Assembly: GCF_018688255.1 (NCBI RefSeq)
Contig: NZ_CP061314.1
Coordinates: forward strand, 868,001 to 932,000
DNA: 64,000 nucleotides
DNA from: Polynucleobacter corsicus
Lineage (GTDB): Bacteria; Pseudomonadota; Gammaproteobacteria; Burkholderiales; Burkholderiaceae
Direction: 5' to 3'
Positions 15,806 to 24,331 of the stretch are shown piece after piece. The notes under the pieces were generated by a model. The model saw only the letters and a program-made list of their open reading frames with translations, was not told the DNA's origin and made no database searches. Each line of letters begins with the position of its first letter. Position 1 is the stretch's first letter. The position numbers and the translations under genes are program-made.

Positions 15806-17473
15806 ATGGACTTTACCGCGGCATTACTGCTAGCCACCTTCCTTGTTTCTCTTTTTGCCCTCTTTCTCTATATCTGGACAATGTCAAAGGGGATGTTTGG
15901 GGATAGCATGAATGCAGCACTGTCAATCTTCAACAAGAATGAGCTTGGAACAGTAGAGGACCCAGCGGCAACTGTTTCCCAGTTGCGAGAACTCCAAGAA
16001 ACGGTTACTGGTAAGACGCAACTAACTGACGACATCCTCAAGGAAGATTTGAGGGCTGTTTCTGAGGCAGACCAATCCAGCTCTCTTGCGGTAGGAATCT
16101 GTTTAACTTTAGCAGTTATTTGGCTTGTTTTGGCATCGTTTGCCGGATTAATTTCATCAATTAAATTACATTCGCCTGATTGGTTGACGCAATACAGTTG
16201 GATTACTTTTGGACGTATCCGACCCATCCATCTTAATTTAGTGGCGTACGGTTGGTGCTCTCTAGCCGGTATTGGAGTTGCACTTTTTCTCATTCCTCGA
16301 TTGCTTAAAACTAAACTAATAGGCGCAAATTACGCCATTTTTGGCGGCGCCCTTTGGACAACAGGCGTTTTTCTAGGTGTAGTTTTAATTGCAACGGGAT
16401 ATTCCTCTGGTTTGGAGTGGCTCGAATTTCCTTGGCAAGTTGGTGCTCTGCTCGTTATTGGGGGCGCATTTGTTGGCGTACCTCTCTGGCTGACCTTATT
16501 AAATCGCAAGGTAGACCACTTATATGTGTCTGTCTGGTATATAGCTGCAGGTCTTTTATGGTTCCCAACCTTATATTTGATCGCAAATATTCCAGGACTG
16601 CACTTTGGAGTTCAGCAAGCCACTATGAATTGGTGGTTTGCCCATAACGTTCTCGGACTCTGGTTTACTCCGATTGGGCTTGCCACTGCCTATTATTTGA
16701 TTCCTAAAATCTTGGGTAAACCAATTTATTCCTATAACCTATCTCTCTTAGGTTTTTGGAGCCTTGCATTTTTTTATAGCCAGGTTGGCGGCCATCATCT
16801 CATTGGCGGTCCAGTACCTACTTGGCTGATTACGATGTCAATCGTGCAAAGCATGATGATGACGATACCCGTCTTTTCAGTAGCAGTGAATTTACATATG
16901 ACGGTACTCGGGAACTTCAAGGCGCTGATTTATTCACCGACTCTGCGCTTTATTGTATTGGGCACGATGCTCTATACCGTTGCCTCGGTACAGGGAGCAA
17001 TGGAGGCCTTGCGCTCGGTCAATCAGGTTACTCACTTTACCCACTTTACTGTTGCGCACGCTCACCTAGGACTTTATGGTTTCTTCTCTATGGTGATGTT
17101 TGGTGCGATCTATTTCATCATGCCTAGGGTGATGAATTGGGAGTGGCCTTATCCAAGGCTCATTGCATTGCACTTTTGGCTAGTGTTAATTGGATTTTCA
17201 ATTTATATAATTTGGCTTTCTATTGGCGGTTGGTTGCAAGGCTTGGCTATGTTAGATCCTGATACGCCGTTTATGAAAAGTGTCGCCTTGACTATTCCCT
17301 ATTTAGAGGCCCGCTCGATTGGCGGGGGGTTGATGACTCTCGGGCATTTGGTATTTGCGTTTCACTTTTTTGCGATGGGGTGGAAGTTTGGACCTAAACG
17401 ACTCGGGGCTGCTCTAATCGGCACTGCAGTAGCCAATAAGCTTTGGTCTCGCTTAAGGGGCAAACATGCTTAA
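15806..17473 (+). CDS. ccoN: cbb3-type cytochrome oxidase subunit I with CcoS-like N-terminal extension
   Basis: A 555-residue haem-copper oxidase catalytic subunit. Histidine ligands are visible in RPIHLNLVAYGW, WWFAHNVLGLW, QVGGHHLIGGPVP (CuB His pair) and THFTVAHAHLGLYGFF (haem ligands). The first ~60 residues are a separate membrane helix followed by SKGMFGD....IFNKNE.....EDPA, resembling the small assembly protein CcoS fused to CcoN. It accepts electrons from cytochrome c and reduces oxygen with high affinity. It overlaps ccoO by 8 bases. Confidence 0.93.
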   Translation: MDFTAALLLATFLVSLFALFLYIWTMSKGMFGDSMNAALSIFNKNELGTVEDPAATVSQLRELQETVTGKTQLTDDILKEDLRAVSEADQSSSLAVGICLTLAVIWLVLASFAGLISSIKLHSPDWLTQYSWITFGRIRPIHLNLVAYGWCSLAGIGVALFLIPRLLKTKLIGANYAIFGGALWTTGVFLGVVLIATGYSSGLEWLEFPWQVGALLVIGGAFVGVPLWLTLLNRKVDHLYVSVWYIAAGLLWFPTLYLIANIPGLHFGVQQATMNWWFAHNVLGLWFTPIGLATAYYLIPKILGKPIYSYNLSLLGFWSLAFFYSQVGGHHLIGGPVPTWLITMSIVQSMMMTIPVFSVAVNLHMTVLGNFKALIYSPTLRFIVLGTMLYTVASVQGAMEALRSVNQVTHFTHFTVAHAHLGLYGFFSMVMFGAIYFIMPRVMNWEWPYPRLIALHFWLVLIGFSIYIIWLSIGGWLQGLAMLDPDTPFMKSVALTIPYLEARSIGGGLMTLGHLVFAFHFFAMGWKFGPKRLGAALIGTAVANKLWSRLRGKHA

Positions 17474-18098
17474 AAAGAAAAACGGCTGGGAGATGGATGA
17501 GCTACGCATTGTGGGGGGAGCCATGGTCATCCTTGCCTTCGCCACCGCATTACTTGTATTAATCCCTTATATGTTGCTTAAGGAAATTAAAGCGCCTGAT
17601 GGATTAAAGCCCTATACCTCTGAACAATTAGCTGGTCGTCAGGTATATATTGAGAATGGCTGTGTGTACTGCCATTCGCAACAACCGCGTGATCCCTCCT
17701 TGGGGCCAGATGGCAAAAGAGGCTGGGGCAGACCTTCTGTAGCTAGTGACTACAAATATGACACGCCACATTTACTAGGCACCATGAGAACAGGCCCTGA
17801 TTTATTTAATATCGGCGCTCGTCAACCCAGCAAAGATTGGCACTTAGGGCATCTGTATCAACCCAGAGCCTATACCCCCGGATCTATCATGCCGGCGTAT
17901 CCCTTCTTATTTGAAGTAAGAAATGGCCCAGCGAAAGAGGGTGAAGAGGTAGTAAATCTCCCTCCAGGCCATACCAAAGAGGGGGAGGTAGTTATTGCAA
18001 AGCCTCAAGCGCTTGCGTTGGTTCAATATTTGCAATCGTTGAATCACACCTATCCTGTGCTCAACTCCCAAATCAGAGAGACCCGGGATTCTAATTAA
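17466..18098 (+). CDS. ccoO: cbb3-type oxidase mono-haem subunit II
   Basis: A 210-residue membrane-anchored cytochrome c. One N-terminal helix (VGGAMVILAFATALLVLIPYMLL) precedes the haem-c site ENGCVYCHSQQPRD (CxxCH), followed by the CcoO hallmarks GPDGKRGWGRPSVASDY, GTMRTGPDLFNIGARQPSKDWHLGHLYQPR and the axial Met region SIMPAYPFL. It passes electrons to CcoN. It overlaps ccoN and is followed after 14 bases by another cytochrome c gene. Confidence 0.95.
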   Translation: MLKKKNGWEMDELRIVGGAMVILAFATALLVLIPYMLLKEIKAPDGLKPYTSEQLAGRQVYIENGCVYCHSQQPRDPSLGPDGKRGWGRPSVASDYKYDTPHLLGTMRTGPDLFNIGARQPSKDWHLGHLYQPRAYTPGSIMPAYPFLFEVRNGPAKEGEEVVNLPPGHTKEGEVVIAKPQALALVQYLQSLNHTYPVLNSQIRETRDSN

Positions 18099-18112
18099 TT
18101 CCGAGATTAAAT

Positions 18113-18724
18113 ATGAATGAAGAAAATCCTCAATCTGAATATAGTCAGCAAATAGCTCGGGAAAAATGGGAGCCTGCCGAGGGCATGCGTCCTCTTCCAT
18201 GGCTTAACACGATACTTTTAGGTGCCATGCTGATGTGGGGCGCTTTTTACATCACCATTTCCCCAACTGGCGTGGAATCGAGTTATGGTGATCGTAGAAC
18301 ATTGTCTACTTTGGGAGCTCCAAACTCATCAGCTACAGCCGCAGCCAAGCAGGTAGATGGTAAACAAATTTATATCGGGAACTGTGCCGCTTGTCATCAA
18401 GCTACTGGACTTGGCTTAGCCGGAGTGTTCCCACCTTTAGTCAACTCCGAGTGGGTGGTAGAGAGCCCCGTTGTTCTCACAAATATTCTGCTCCATGGAA
18501 TTCAAGGGCAGATTAAGGTGAAAGGAATGAGTTATCAAGGTGTTATGCCTGCCTGGAATAGCCTTTCAGATGCTGAGATTGCAGCTGTAATGAGTTACAT
18601 ACGTTCTGACTGGGGTAACAAGGCTGCACCGATAACCGAAGATGATGTCAAGAAACAAAGAGAGTTAACCAAGGCCAGGACAGAGCCTTATAAAAATGAA
18701 GAAGAAATTAAATCCGGAACCTAG
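18113..18724 (+). CDS. Membrane-anchored mono-haem cytochrome c in CcoP position
   Basis: A 203-residue protein with one membrane helix (LPWLNTILLGAMLMWGAFYI, about 30-50) and a single haem-c site NCAACHQATGLG, with MPAW as likely axial Met. It takes the place of CcoP but has one CxxCH instead of two, so the complex would carry two c haems (with CcoO) rather than three. It could be a truncated CcoP or a distinct cytochrome recruited as third subunit. Its end overlaps the SCO gene. Confidence 0.85.
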   Translation: MNEENPQSEYSQQIAREKWEPAEGMRPLPWLNTILLGAMLMWGAFYITISPTGVESSYGDRRTLSTLGAPNSSATAAAKQVDGKQIYIGNCAACHQATGLGLAGVFPPLVNSEWVVESPVVLTNILLHGIQGQIKVKGMSYQGVMPAWNSLSDAEIAAVMSYIRSDWGNKAAPITEDDVKKQRELTKARTEPYKNEEEIKSGT

Positions 18725-19355
18725 TGACCTTGCGCCAACTTTTATAAGTGCAATTTGCATTATATTTCTAGGGATTTTTGTCTTATTGTTGGCTACTGAC
18801 TTTGGCCAGTCCTTTACAACCGAGGGATATCGTCGCCATCAAATAGATGTACATTCTGAGCCAGTGCCAAACATGATGCTAGTGGACTCACAGGGTGTTA
18901 ATCAGAATTTACAGGACTTCATTGTTCAAGATGGGCGTTACGTAATCTTAGATTTCTTTTACACCTCCTGTAAAACGATTTGCATTTCCCAGGCAGCCAT
19001 TTTCAATTCTCTTCAGGAAAAAATAAAAGTACATCATCTAGAGGATAGAGTACAACTCATTTCTGTCAGCTTTGATCCAATGCAAGATGACTTTAAAGCA
19101 ATCCAACAATATGCCAGTAGAGTAAAGGCAAACCCCAGTGTTTGGAGTTTACTTACTGTAAGTAGCCCTAAAGATCTCAAGTCCTTACTAGATAGTTTTG
19201 GCATCTATGTAATAAAAGTACCGCCCTTTGGAGACCTAGACCATAACGCATCTTTTCATCTGATAGATCCCAAAGGTAATCTCATTAAGATCAGTAGTTT
19301 GGATGACGTCGATGACTTATTATCAATCGTGAAAATAAAAATAAAATATGAGTGA
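18696..19355 (+). CDS. SCO1/SenC copper chaperone
   Basis: A 219-residue SCO-family protein. An N-terminal anchor (FISAICIIFLGIFVLLLA) is followed by a thioredoxin fold with the copper motif TSCKTIC (CxxxC) and the distal His in DLDHNASFHLIDP. SCO proteins deliver copper to oxidases. It starts 29 bases inside the cytochrome gene and overlaps the next gene by 8 bases, so the whole set is one operon. Confidence 0.9.
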   Translation: MKKKLNPEPSDLAPTFISAICIIFLGIFVLLLATDFGQSFTTEGYRRHQIDVHSEPVPNMMLVDSQGVNQNLQDFIVQDGRYVILDFFYTSCKTICISQAAIFNSLQEKIKVHHLEDRVQLISVSFDPMQDDFKAIQQYASRVKANPSVWSLLTVSSPKDLKSLLDSFGIYVIKVPPFGDLDHNASFHLIDPKGNLIKISSLDDVDDLLSIVKIKIKYE

Positions 19356-19932
19356 GTTCAAGTTTATTAATCTGGATATCAGAAATTATTTGGCAGGAAT
19401 TTTATTTCTATCGGCAGTTTTTTTATCGCTTTGGCCTCTCAGAGCACTGATCATTGAGAATATGTTTTGGCATATGGATATTCAAATTCCACTGCTGATT
19501 GCTGCAGGGTTAATTAGTAAAATTCCAGTATCAAATTTTTCTCAAAATCTGAGTCGTTTTAATGCGTATGGTTTAAATAGCTTTATTGTTTCACAAGTCA
19601 TATTGGTTTTTTGGATGCTCCCTATCTCGATTGATCGGGCAATTATTCATTGGGGATATGATTTAGTCAAAATTATTTCTCTTATCGTATGTGGCTGGCT
19701 AATCCAAGTTTCGTTTAAAAGAACCACTGTAGTTATTGAGATTTTTTTTGTTGGATATTTTCTAGCGATGATGTTGTGGGTAGGCTTTTACTATATTCAG
19801 AGTGATATAAGACTCTGCAATGTTTATACACAGGATTCCCAGCAATATGCGGGTGGAGGATTAATGGTCTTTGCCGTCGTGCTGTCACTTGTTTGGATCA
19901 TTTCAAAATTGTATAAAAGAAGCCAGATATGA
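19348..19932 (+). CDS. CtaG-like membrane protein (cytochrome oxidase assembly)
   Basis: A 194-residue protein with about five membrane helices. FWHMDIQIPLLIAAG resembles the HM..Q.pLL..aG signature of caa3_CtaG-type assembly factors, and the late YTQDSQQYAGGGLM resembles their D.Q.GG.LM ending. The similarity is weak, so the family call is tentative; membership of the oxidase operon supports an assembly or copper role. Last gene of the operon. Confidence 0.6.
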   Translation: MSEFKFINLDIRNYLAGILFLSAVFLSLWPLRALIIENMFWHMDIQIPLLIAAGLISKIPVSNFSQNLSRFNAYGLNSFIVSQVILVFWMLPISIDRAIIHWGYDLVKIISLIVCGWLIQVSFKRTTVVIEIFFVGYFLAMMLWVGFYYIQSDIRLCNVYTQDSQQYAGGGLMVFAVVLSLVWIISKLYKRSQI

Positions 19933-20016
19933 TAAGTATCTGTTCTAAATATAGAATTTAAATATGTTTTCGGTCAATTTAAATCTTTAAAAGGTTAAAG
20001 ATAGGAATCCACGGTA

Positions 20017-20835
20017 ATGTTATTTTCTTCCCGTTCTTGCTGGAAGCCATTTTTCTCAGGCATTATGGTGTCAGTATCTTTAACACCTACTTTGGGTCAA
20101 GCAGACTGGCGCTTACAATCACAGACATTGCCTACGAGTGAGCTTCTGCTCCTCGGTGAGCAGCACGATGCATCAGAGCATCAGGAGCTCGCTAGATTGA
20201 GCGTACAGTCTTTAGCATCCAAACAAAAACTTTCAGCTCTATTGTTAGAGATGGTGGATGATGGTCAGAATACAAAAGGAATGCCAATTGACTCAACTGA
20301 GAGCGATGTGCGTGAGCGCTTGAAGTGGGGCGATGCTGGATGGTCTTGGAATAGCTATGGTCCGATAGTGATGCAAGCTGTTCGACTGGGAGTGCCAGTG
20401 ATTGGGTCTAATTTACCGAACTCAAAGATGAGTGAGGTAATGACTGACACTTCTTGGGATGCCAAAGTCCCAAGTACTGTACTAAGTGCTCACAGGGAAA
20501 GTATGATCAAAGGCCACTGTGGGCTTTTGCCCGATTCGCAAGTTCCTGCAATGGCCCGAATTCAGATTGCTCGCGATGAACGAATGGCTCGGACTGCCGA
20601 ACTATGGATGAGTGCGGGAAAGACTGTATTGTTGCTTGCAGGCGCAGAGCATGTAAAAAAAGATCGTGGTGTACCGCTATTACTTAACACATCAGCAGCA
20701 AACAACATGACGGTAGTATGGATGCAAGCTAGTACATCAGCAAATCAAGACCCCACATTTGCTGATGTTAGCTGGCTAACCCCCCCAATAGCACCTAAAG
20801 ACTACTGTGCCGAATTGGCAAAATCACTAAAGTGA
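20017..20835 (+). CDS. ChaN-family haem-binding uptake-like protein
   Basis: A 272-residue exported protein. After a signal-like N-terminus (FFSGIMVSVSLTPTLGQA) comes the ChaN hallmark LLLLGEQHDASEHQ, then ALLLEMVDDGQ, WSWNSYGPIVM and, towards the end, VLLLAGAEHVKKDRGVP. Characterised ChaN binds haem as an iron-regulated lipoprotein; no lipobox Cys is seen here. It follows the oxidase operon by 84 bases without clear coupling. Haem or iron handling is inferred. Confidence 0.8.
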   Translation: MLFSSRSCWKPFFSGIMVSVSLTPTLGQADWRLQSQTLPTSELLLLGEQHDASEHQELARLSVQSLASKQKLSALLLEMVDDGQNTKGMPIDSTESDVRERLKWGDAGWSWNSYGPIVMQAVRLGVPVIGSNLPNSKMSEVMTDTSWDAKVPSTVLSAHRESMIKGHCGLLPDSQVPAMARIQIARDERMARTAELWMSAGKTVLLLAGAEHVKKDRGVPLLLNTSAANNMTVVWMQASTSANQDPTFADVSWLTPPIAPKDYCAELAKSLK

Positions 20836-20942
20836 TGAAAATAAGCAAAAAAACTAAGCTAGTGCTACTAATTACAGTTAGCTTGTTCTTGAAAAATGTA
20901 ATAAACAGGCATACTAAGGATTCTTAATTAAATGACAAGTAA

Positions 20943-21563
20943 ATGCTAGAAACAATTTGTGACATCTTAGTAGACGCCTACAAGCGTAATTGGATTACCA
21001 GTAGAGATGGTAATGTCAGCATCAGACATCACGATCGTGATCATTTTTATATCACGCCTAGTGGCGTTCGTAAGCAAACCTTACAACCAGATCAGTTTAA
21101 GAAAATTCAGTTACTGGGAAACACTTGGGAGGAAATTACATATACGGATATTAGCCAAAACCTTAAACCCAGTGGCGAGATACCATTGCACTTTGGACTA
21201 CAGAAAAAATTGGGGCAACATCGCAATGAAGTGAGGGTGGTAGTGCATTTACACCCAACATACTGTATTGCGGCTATGCATGCTGGAATCGATCTAAGTA
21301 CTGTTAGCAAGTCGTTTCCAGAGCTTAATCGCTACACAAAGGTAGCCCCCAATGTATTAGATGTTGAGCCAATTAGCCAGCAACTCGCAGATCAGTGTCA
21401 TGCCAATTTACAATTAGACGACGACGGCTTTATTGCTTATGATATTGTTGGCATTAAAGGCCATGGAGTCGTTGCCATCGATGTTTCTCCTTGGCAAGCG
21501 TATGAGCACATTGAACGACTTGAGCACATCTGTAAGATAGTATTAGCATCTGGAAAAATATGA
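20943..21563 (+). CDS. Class II aldolase/adducin-family protein
   Basis: A 206-residue class II aldolase fold. SRDGNVSIR and ITPSGVRKQTL form the phosphate/substrate loop region, PSGEIPLHFGLQ holds the catalytic acidic residue, VVVHLHPTY supplies the metal-binding His pair and IKGHGVVAI the third His. Such enzymes cleave sugar phosphates or act on methylthioribulose phosphate; the substrate is not readable. It overlaps the following DUF2237 gene by 4 bases. Confidence 0.88.
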   Translation: MLETICDILVDAYKRNWITSRDGNVSIRHHDRDHFYITPSGVRKQTLQPDQFKKIQLLGNTWEEITYTDISQNLKPSGEIPLHFGLQKKLGQHRNEVRVVVHLHPTYCIAAMHAGIDLSTVSKSFPELNRYTKVAPNVLDVEPISQQLADQCHANLQLDDDGFIAYDIVGIKGHGVVAIDVSPWQAYEHIERLEHICKIVLASGKI

Positions 21564-21985
21564 TTCGTAAATTACTTTGCCTTTCTTTGATTGCCTTATC
21601 TTTCCCAGTAGTTGCTGACAAGGCGGGAAGTTCAAATGTCTTAGGGCAAAAACTTGCCCCTCTTAAGGGTAGTCAAATTTCGGGGTTTTATAGAGACGGA
21701 TACTGTCATACCGATGAGAATGATCCTGGTCAACATGCGGTTGCAGCAACAATGACCCAAAAGTTTCTTGATTACACAAAATCCCGTGGAAATGACCTGC
21801 AAACCCCAATACCACGCTCGAATTTTGCAGGTCTAAAGCCTGGAGACAAATGGTGTCTTTGTACTGCCAGATGGATAGAGGCAGAAGAGGCGGGAGTAGC
21901 GCCCCCGGTTAATCTGCCGGCAACACATGAGGCAGCTTTGACCCTTGTACCTCTAAAGACTCTAAAAAAATATCAAACTCAATAA
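21560..21985 (+). CDS. DUF2237 protein with an N-terminal signal peptide
   Basis: A 141-residue protein. The family pattern is clear: NVLGQKL, SGFYRDGYCHTDENDPGQHAV, AATMTQKFLDYTKSRGNDLQTPIPRSNFAGLKPGDKWCLCTARW and APPVNLPATH. In front is a Sec-type signal (LLCLSLIALSFPVVA), so this copy appears exported, whereas DUF2237 proteins are usually short soluble proteins. The function is unknown. It is translationally coupled to the class II aldolase gene. Confidence 0.85.
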   Translation: MIRKLLCLSLIALSFPVVADKAGSSNVLGQKLAPLKGSQISGFYRDGYCHTDENDPGQHAVAATMTQKFLDYTKSRGNDLQTPIPRSNFAGLKPGDKWCLCTARWIEAEEAGVAPPVNLPATHEAALTLVPLKTLKKYQTQ

Positions 21986-22250
21986 TTTAGGGTTTTGAAT
22001 CCCCCTAATAAATTCTATAAACAGAACTTACTAAGGAAAAAAATTACCGATTGTGGATATCGGGCACTAAATTAAGTCGCATGCCACGAATGGTTTTACC
22101 AGTACTTTAGACTGTGACAACCGTGTAACAAAAATCTATTACTATGGATATATAGTCCTTGCTTAGCAAAATCCTATTAGATTTAATCTTTTTTTAATAA
22201 CTGGAACTGCTTACCAATAGAGCATATTCCGAACCCACAAGGATATGCTT

Positions 22251-22625
22251 ATGTTTGGCCTACTAAAAATGTTTTATTACCTACTTAACTCAGGCTTTAA
22301 GCTTGTAAATCCCAACATGAACCCACTGAGATACGCTCCGCTACAAGTTAAGTTAGTTGCCTCTATTTTACTTGCTTGTTTTTGGTGTCTTGCCTTTGGC
22401 GAGTACTTTAAGAAGTTTGATGGCATCGCGTACAACATGTTTGGTCATATTGCCGTCATCGGCATGGCATTTATAACTTGGGGAGTATTTAAACTTTCTA
22501 AGAATATCTATGGCCCTAGGCAAGGTACGCAGGCCTATTTGCGCACTCCAGATTTTGCGAGTCGTTGTGATGAGTTAACGGATGAACAAAGAGCCACAAT
22601 CATAAAAACTCTCAACAAAAAATGA
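22251..22625 (+). CDS. Small membrane hypothetical protein
   Basis: A 124-residue protein with two or three membrane helices (VASILLACFWCLAFGEYF and NMFGHIAVIGMAFITWGVF) and a charged C-terminal tail (TPDFASRCDELTDEQRATIIKTL). ATG 22251 has AAGG at a normal distance; ATG 22245 is too close to that site. No family is recognised. The 265 bases upstream contain no gene. Confidence 0.6.
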   Translation: MFGLLKMFYYLLNSGFKLVNPNMNPLRYAPLQVKLVASILLACFWCLAFGEYFKKFDGIAYNMFGHIAVIGMAFITWGVFKLSKNIYGPRQGTQAYLRTPDFASRCDELTDEQRATIIKTLNKK

Positions 22626-22802
22626 AGCGTCACTTAAAGTAACATTAGGCATATTAAAAAGTATGGGGCAAGTCCTTTATATTTTCCAAAGGTAACTCAG
22701 AAAAGCAAAGCATTCGATCATTCTTGGTTTAAGTTGACTTCGCCCATTCCATTTAAAGTTCAAAACCACCTTCTTATTATTTTAAATTTACATTACCTTT
22801 GA

Positions 22803-23648
22803 TTAGTTAAGATAGGGGCTAACCGCCTCCATACTTAAATTCCATAATTCTTTCTGTAGTTTGCGGTCTTGAGCAAGCGGTGAGATTCCAGCTGGTTTGC
22901 AATCCGAAAAATATTGGCCATTTTGATAAGGCTCTTTGGTAAGAGCGCAAAAGAGAGAAGTCTTTGCACCAGCTGTGGAGTTCATGAGCGTTGGCATAGA
23001 ACCTAATAAATTAAACGGCTTAGGGATATGACGCCAAATTGCCGTTTTAATTACTCCAGGATGCAAACTGTATGCAGTAATACTTTGATATTGGGAAAGC
23101 GTAGCAATTTCATTGATATGCCAGATATTGGCTAGTTTAGAAAAACCATACTCCGTAAATGCTGCAATAGATGTCGCTTTACGCCGTATTTGATCCCAGC
23201 TGGAAAATTTAGCGGACCAATGTGCGTTGCTGGCTACATTAATAATTCTAGAGTGAGGTGTTTTGTGTAAAGTAGGTTGTAATAAATGCGTGAGTAGAAA
23301 ATGCCCCAAGTGATTTGTTCCGAACGCAAGCTCATAACCCTCTTTTGTTAATCCTTTTTTACCGAGTACTCCAGCATTATTGATCAGGATATCCAAGGGC
23401 TCATGAAGACTGATAAAAGTTTGAGCTGCTTCTTTTACTGACTGTAAGCTATCCAACTCTAGAGGTATAAAGCGAGCTTTACATTGCGGCGCAATATTAG
23501 CGAGATGCTTGATGAGTTCATCTGTCTTTTCTTTGGAGCGATTGGCTAAAAATAAATTACAGTTTTGCAGTGCCAAACCAATGGCAGTTTCTCTGCCAAT
23601 TCCTGAGGTGGTGCCAGTAATAAGAATATTCATTACTGGTTTATACAT
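22803..23648 (-). CDS. Short-chain dehydrogenase/reductase (retinol dehydrogenase-like)
   Basis: A 281-residue SDR enzyme: NILITGTTSGIGRET (nucleotide-binding TGxxxGIG), LDILINNAGVLG, the catalytic Ser region INVASNAH, and YGFSK (catalytic Tyr and Lys). SLHPGVIKTAIW fits the light-dependent protochlorophyllide reductase/retinol dehydrogenase-like branch. It should be a cytoplasmic NAD(P)-dependent oxidoreductase of unknown substrate. A start at ATG 23633 is also possible. It is divergent from the DoxX gene. Confidence 0.9.
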   Translation of the reverse strand: MYKPVMNILITGTTSGIGRETAIGLALQNCNLFLANRSKEKTDELIKHLANIAPQCKARFIPLELDSLQSVKEAAQTFISLHEPLDILINNAGVLGKKGLTKEGYELAFGTNHLGHFLLTHLLQPTLHKTPHSRIINVASNAHWSAKFSSWDQIRRKATSIAAFTEYGFSKLANIWHINEIATLSQYQSITAYSLHPGVIKTAIWRHIPKPFNLLGSMPTLMNSTAGAKTSLFCALTKEPYQNGQYFSDCKPAGISPLAQDRKLQKELWNLSMEAVSPYLN

Positions 23649-23728
23649 TATTTAATTGATATGAATATTTCATATGCTTGCATGGAAATTTGGCTTATGC
23701 TAAATTTCTCTAATGGAAAATAATAACC

Positions 23729-24205
23729 TTGAAAGCTAATGTGAGATTAATCAACTTAAAAAACTATTGGGAGAAGTTGCCGGATTTTAGTACTAGTCAT
23801 ATTTTATTAAGAATTCCGCTGGCAATAGTATTTATACAGCAAGGCTTAAGTAAATTTCCATTTGACCCTTCCACTGGTGCCGCTTTCGGCTTACCTCCGC
23901 TGGTTTGGTGGTTTGTATGCTTTGGCGAAGTTGCCGCTGGTGTTGGATTATTACTTGGTGCGTTAACTACGATGTCACCTCTAAAAGACATGCCAGTGGT
24001 AGCTGAGCTAGGAGATTTAATTACGCGTTTTAGTGGTATCACAATGTGTTGTGTAATAACGGGCGTAATCTGGGTAGTTGTAAAGCCTGAAAGCTTAATG
24101 CAATTTATTTTGAACGATAACTTACACTTATTTCTGTGGGTAGGTGGTCTTTATTTTGGTTTACGTGGAAATTGGGCTGTTGCTGTTCAGAAAAAAACTA
24201 CATAA
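23729..24205 (+). CDS. DoxX-family membrane protein
   Basis: A 158-residue protein with four membrane segments. LLRIPLAIVFIQQGLSKF matches the DoxX first helix (G.xKf), followed by WWFVCFGEVAAGVGLLLGAL and two further helices. DoxX-family proteins are small quinone-linked or redox-associated membrane proteins of poorly defined role. The start is TTG 23729, with GGAAA upstream. A terminator follows at 24262. Confidence 0.82.
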   Translation: MKANVRLINLKNYWEKLPDFSTSHILLRIPLAIVFIQQGLSKFPFDPSTGAAFGLPPLVWWFVCFGEVAAGVGLLLGALTTMSPLKDMPVVAELGDLITRFSGITMCCVITGVIWVVVKPESLMQFILNDNLHLFLWVGGLYFGLRGNWAVAVQKKTT

Positions 24206-24261
24206 GCTATTCACCTTTAATGGGGTGACGAGTTTTCCGTTTAAGGTCGCCAAGAAACAAG

Positions 24262-24286
24262 AAAATCATCTTCGGGTGGTTTTTTA
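24262..24286 (+). terminator. Terminator after the DoxX gene
   Basis: AAAATCATC pairs with GGTGGTTTT around a TTCG loop (with two G-T pairs) and runs into a T-rich tract. Confidence 0.7.
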
Positions 24287-24331
24287 TTTCGTAGCGGCGT
24301 TTCCAGCTACAAATTAGGCAACACAGCCTTT

